Below, one piece after another: positions 7,257 through 8,349 of a DNA stretch of 8,349 nucleotides (position 1 is its first letter; each line of letters begins with the position of its first letter). The notes beneath the pieces are model-generated. The model worked only from the letters and a program-made list of their open reading frames with translations, did not search any database and was not told where the DNA came from. The DNA is taken from the NCBI GenBank assembly GCA_031285975.1, contig JAITVE010000226.1:1-8349 (forward strand). Direction: 5' to 3'. The position numbers and the translations under genes are program-made. Source of the DNA: Candidatus Adiutrix sp. (GTDB lineage: Bacteria; Desulfobacterota; Desulfarculia; Adiutricales; Adiutricaceae).

Positions 7257-7284
7257 TTGGCATACGCTGTCGCTGGCTTATTGT
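7257..7284 (+). promoter_or_regulatory. Candidate promoter of the PurN-like/Smr gene pair
   Basis: TTGGCA (7257-7262, five of six to the -35 consensus) and TATTGT (7279-7284, four of six to the -10) are 16 bases apart. The -10 forms the tip of the left arm of the palindrome at 7267-7305. A transcript from here would begin near 7291, inside the right arm, giving a leader of about 26 bases that cannot form the full hairpin. Confidence 0.4.
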
Positions 7285-7305
7285 GGTACAATAAGCCAGC
7301 GACAG
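7267..7305 (+). repeat. Perfect 18-bp inverted repeat with 3-base loop, next to the Shine-Dalgarno
   Basis: CTGTCGCTGGCTTATTGT (7267-7284) is followed by GGT and its exact reverse complement (7288-7305). The last paired G is the first base of the GGAG Shine-Dalgarno (7305-7308) of the PurN-like gene, whose ATG is at 7317. No T run follows, so it is not a standard terminator for the sugar operon. It could be an operator, since it overlaps the candidate -10, or an RNA hairpin limiting translation on readthrough transcripts. Confidence 0.85.
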
Positions 7306-7316
7306 GAGCACACATC

Positions 7317-7724
7317 ATGACCAACCTCGGCATACTCTGTTCAGACGAAGGCCTGGAACTGGCCGCCCTCATCGGGGCCGTTGAAAACGGGCGGTTGCCC
7401 GCAGCCAGCAAAATGGTCGTCGCCGACCGCGACGGCGCCTCCCTGGCGTTGGCCCGTGAGGCCGGGCTCTACGGGGCCTTCATCCCCCGCGCGGCCTTTC
7501 ACGCCAACCGCGACGGCTACGAACGCCGCCTGGTGGAAATTTTGCGCGGCGCGGAAGTCGAAGCCGTGGCCCTGGCCGGTTTCGACCGTGAACCCGGCCC
7601 CGTGCTCTGCGAAGCCTTTCCCGGCCGCCTCTACGGCCAGGGCCTGGGCCCGGCAGAGCTGGTGGACGAGCTGGAAAAACGCCTGCGCCGCGACCTTTTC
7701 ACAATCGCCGGGAAAGCGGAATAA
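7317..7724 (+). CDS. Truncated PurN-like (formyltransferase fold) protein, probable pseudoenzyme
   Basis: The 135-residue product starts at the ATG at 7317, 8 bases after GGAG (7305-7308). The frame is open further upstream to 7221, but that would cross the hairpin. The pattern follows the N-terminal half of phosphoribosylglycinamide formyltransferase: a first strand (TNLGILCSD), a helix, KMVVADRDGASLALAREAG (32-50, like the SNK..A...A...GI segment), FHANRDGYERRLVEIL (61-76, like F..R..YD..L), then EAVALAGFD (82-90, like VVVLAGFMR) and GRLYGQG. The protein leaves the family exactly where PurN has its NIHPSLLP active-site motif, and ends soon after in a charged helix. The phosphate-binding GNGSN loop is also replaced (CSDEGLE). 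It therefore lacks the Asn, His and Asp needed for formyl transfer. Homology is judged by eye. A regulatory or binding role is more likely than catalysis. Confidence 0.7.
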   Translation: MTNLGILCSDEGLELAALIGAVENGRLPAASKMVVADRDGASLALAREAGLYGAFIPRAAFHANRDGYERRLVEILRGAEVEAVALAGFDREPGPVLCEAFPGRLYGQGLGPAELVDELEKRLRRDLFTIAGKAE

Positions 7725-7727
7725 CTC

Positions 7728-8279
7728 ATGGCCAAGAAAAAGCAGAAAACCCCGCCCGCCCCCGCCCCCGCGCCCAAAGCGGAAGCGGCGGCCTTCAACC
7801 AACCCTTCGGGGCCCTGTCCGGCCTGAAAAAGAACCTGGCCGTTCAGGCCGCCGAGAAAAAACCAGCCCCCAAACCGGCCCCGCCGCCGCCTCCCCCGGC
7901 CCCCTCAGACGACGCGCTCTTTATGTCCGAAATGGCCGACGTCACCCCCCTGAACGGGCAGGGCAAGCGGCGGCCCAAGGAAGAACTGCCGCCCCACGCC
8001 TGGCCCACCCCCGCCATCCCGGACGAAGACATGGAAGTGCTGCGCAACCTTTCAGATTTGGTGAGCGGCAAGGCAGAATTCGACCTCACCTACACCGACG
8101 AATTCGTGGAGGGCCAGACACGCGGCCTGCCCCCGGCCCTTATGGATCAACTGCGGGCCGGGCATATTCCCTTTCAGGAGCACCTCGACCTCCACGGCTA
8201 CACCCTCACCCAGGCCGAGGCGGCGGTGACCCGTTTTATCCTGGACTCCGTGGCCCTGGGGCGCGGCTGCGTGCTCTGA
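7728..8279 (+). CDS. Smr-domain protein interrupted by an in-frame TGA
   Basis: The gene begins 3 bases after the PurN-like stop, with GCGGA upstream of the ATG, so the two are probably cotranscribed. The N-terminus is Lys-rich (MAKKKQK), followed by a Pro/Ala linker to about residue 60. A conserved pre-domain follows (DDALFMSEMADVTPL, then PDEDMEVLRNLSDLVSG and FDLTYTDEFVEGQTRGL). The Smr core starts at HLDLHGYTLTQAEA (152-165) and ALGRGCVL (176-183). Translation then meets TGA at 8277-8279, exactly before the expected IHGRG motif, which is present in the same frame beyond it. Smr domains bind or cleave nucleic acid (MutS2 C-terminus, SmrB), and here the core is cut between its two signature motifs. 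If TGA is a true stop, the 183-residue product is probably inactive. Nonsense mutation, sequence error or recoding are all possible. Confidence 0.75.
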   Translation: MAKKKQKTPPAPAPAPKAEAAAFNQPFGALSGLKKNLAVQAAEKKPAPKPAPPPPPPAPSDDALFMSEMADVTPLNGQGKRRPKEELPPHAWPTPAIPDEDMEVLRNLSDLVSGKAEFDLTYTDEFVEGQTRGLPPALMDQLRAGHIPFQEHLDLHGYTLTQAEAAVTRFILDSVALGRGCVL

Positions 8280-8349
8280 ATCCACGGGCGGGGCCTGGGC
8301 TCGCACGACGGCGTGCCGGTGCTGAAACGTTATTTGGAAACCTTTCTCC
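8280..8349 (+). pseudogene. In-frame remainder of the Smr domain beyond the TGA, cut by the window edge
   Basis: Read in the same frame as 7728-8279, this gives IHGRGLGSHDGVPVLKRYLE and continues to the edge. It matches the usual second half of the Smr domain, with the HGRG signature followed by G-x-PVLK. No codon is missing or added apart from the TGA itself. It is therefore the natural continuation of the upstream gene and not a separate one. Confidence 0.7.

Noticed and set aside
7221..7316. Upstream extension of the PurN-like frame
   Set aside because: It overlaps the methyltransferase end and encodes the hairpin. The ATG at 7317 has a proper GGAG and matches the family's N-terminus.

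Overview
The window is GC-rich, with strong G/C preference at codon third positions, ATG/TTG starts and tightly packed genes. The gene families suggest a Gram-negative, probably deltaproteobacterial (Desulfobacterota-like) chromosome. The clues are an OmpA-family peptidoglycan anchor fused to SPOR and von Willebrand A domains, an Smr protein with a long Pro/Ala-rich N-terminus, and a nucleotide-sugar cassette. The assignment is by family resemblance only. I see no insertion sequence, CRISPR array, tRNA or rRNA.

Left part, minus strand (1-2053): the start of a small secreted protein that runs off the left edge, a 276-base gap holding several strong inverted repeats, and a roughly 504-residue, very acidic Ala/Pro/Glu repeat protein of unknown function. 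An AT-rich island (about 2154-2200) and a 411-base gap separate this part from a plus-strand operon.

Middle part, plus strand (2465-7245): an extended -10 promoter precedes four closely spaced genes. They are a periplasmic SPOR-vWA-TSP3-OmpA protein, an extended SDR nucleotide-sugar epimerase/dehydratase, a DegT/DnrJ/EryC1/StrS sugar aminotransferase, and a class I SAM methyltransferase. The last three look like a route to a methylated (amino)sugar, presumably for a surface glycan. The first would sit on peptidoglycan in the periplasm.

Right part, plus strand (7246-8349): a compact regulatory region with a perfect 18-bp inverted repeat overlapping a candidate promoter and touching the Shine-Dalgarno, plus a 19-bp direct repeat. 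It precedes a short PurN-like protein that lacks the formyltransferase active site. Three bases later comes an Smr-domain gene whose reading frame is broken by a single TGA inside the conserved core and then continues in frame to the right edge. This right-hand block, with a pseudoenzyme, a structured leader and an interrupted Smr domain, is the part most worth a second look.
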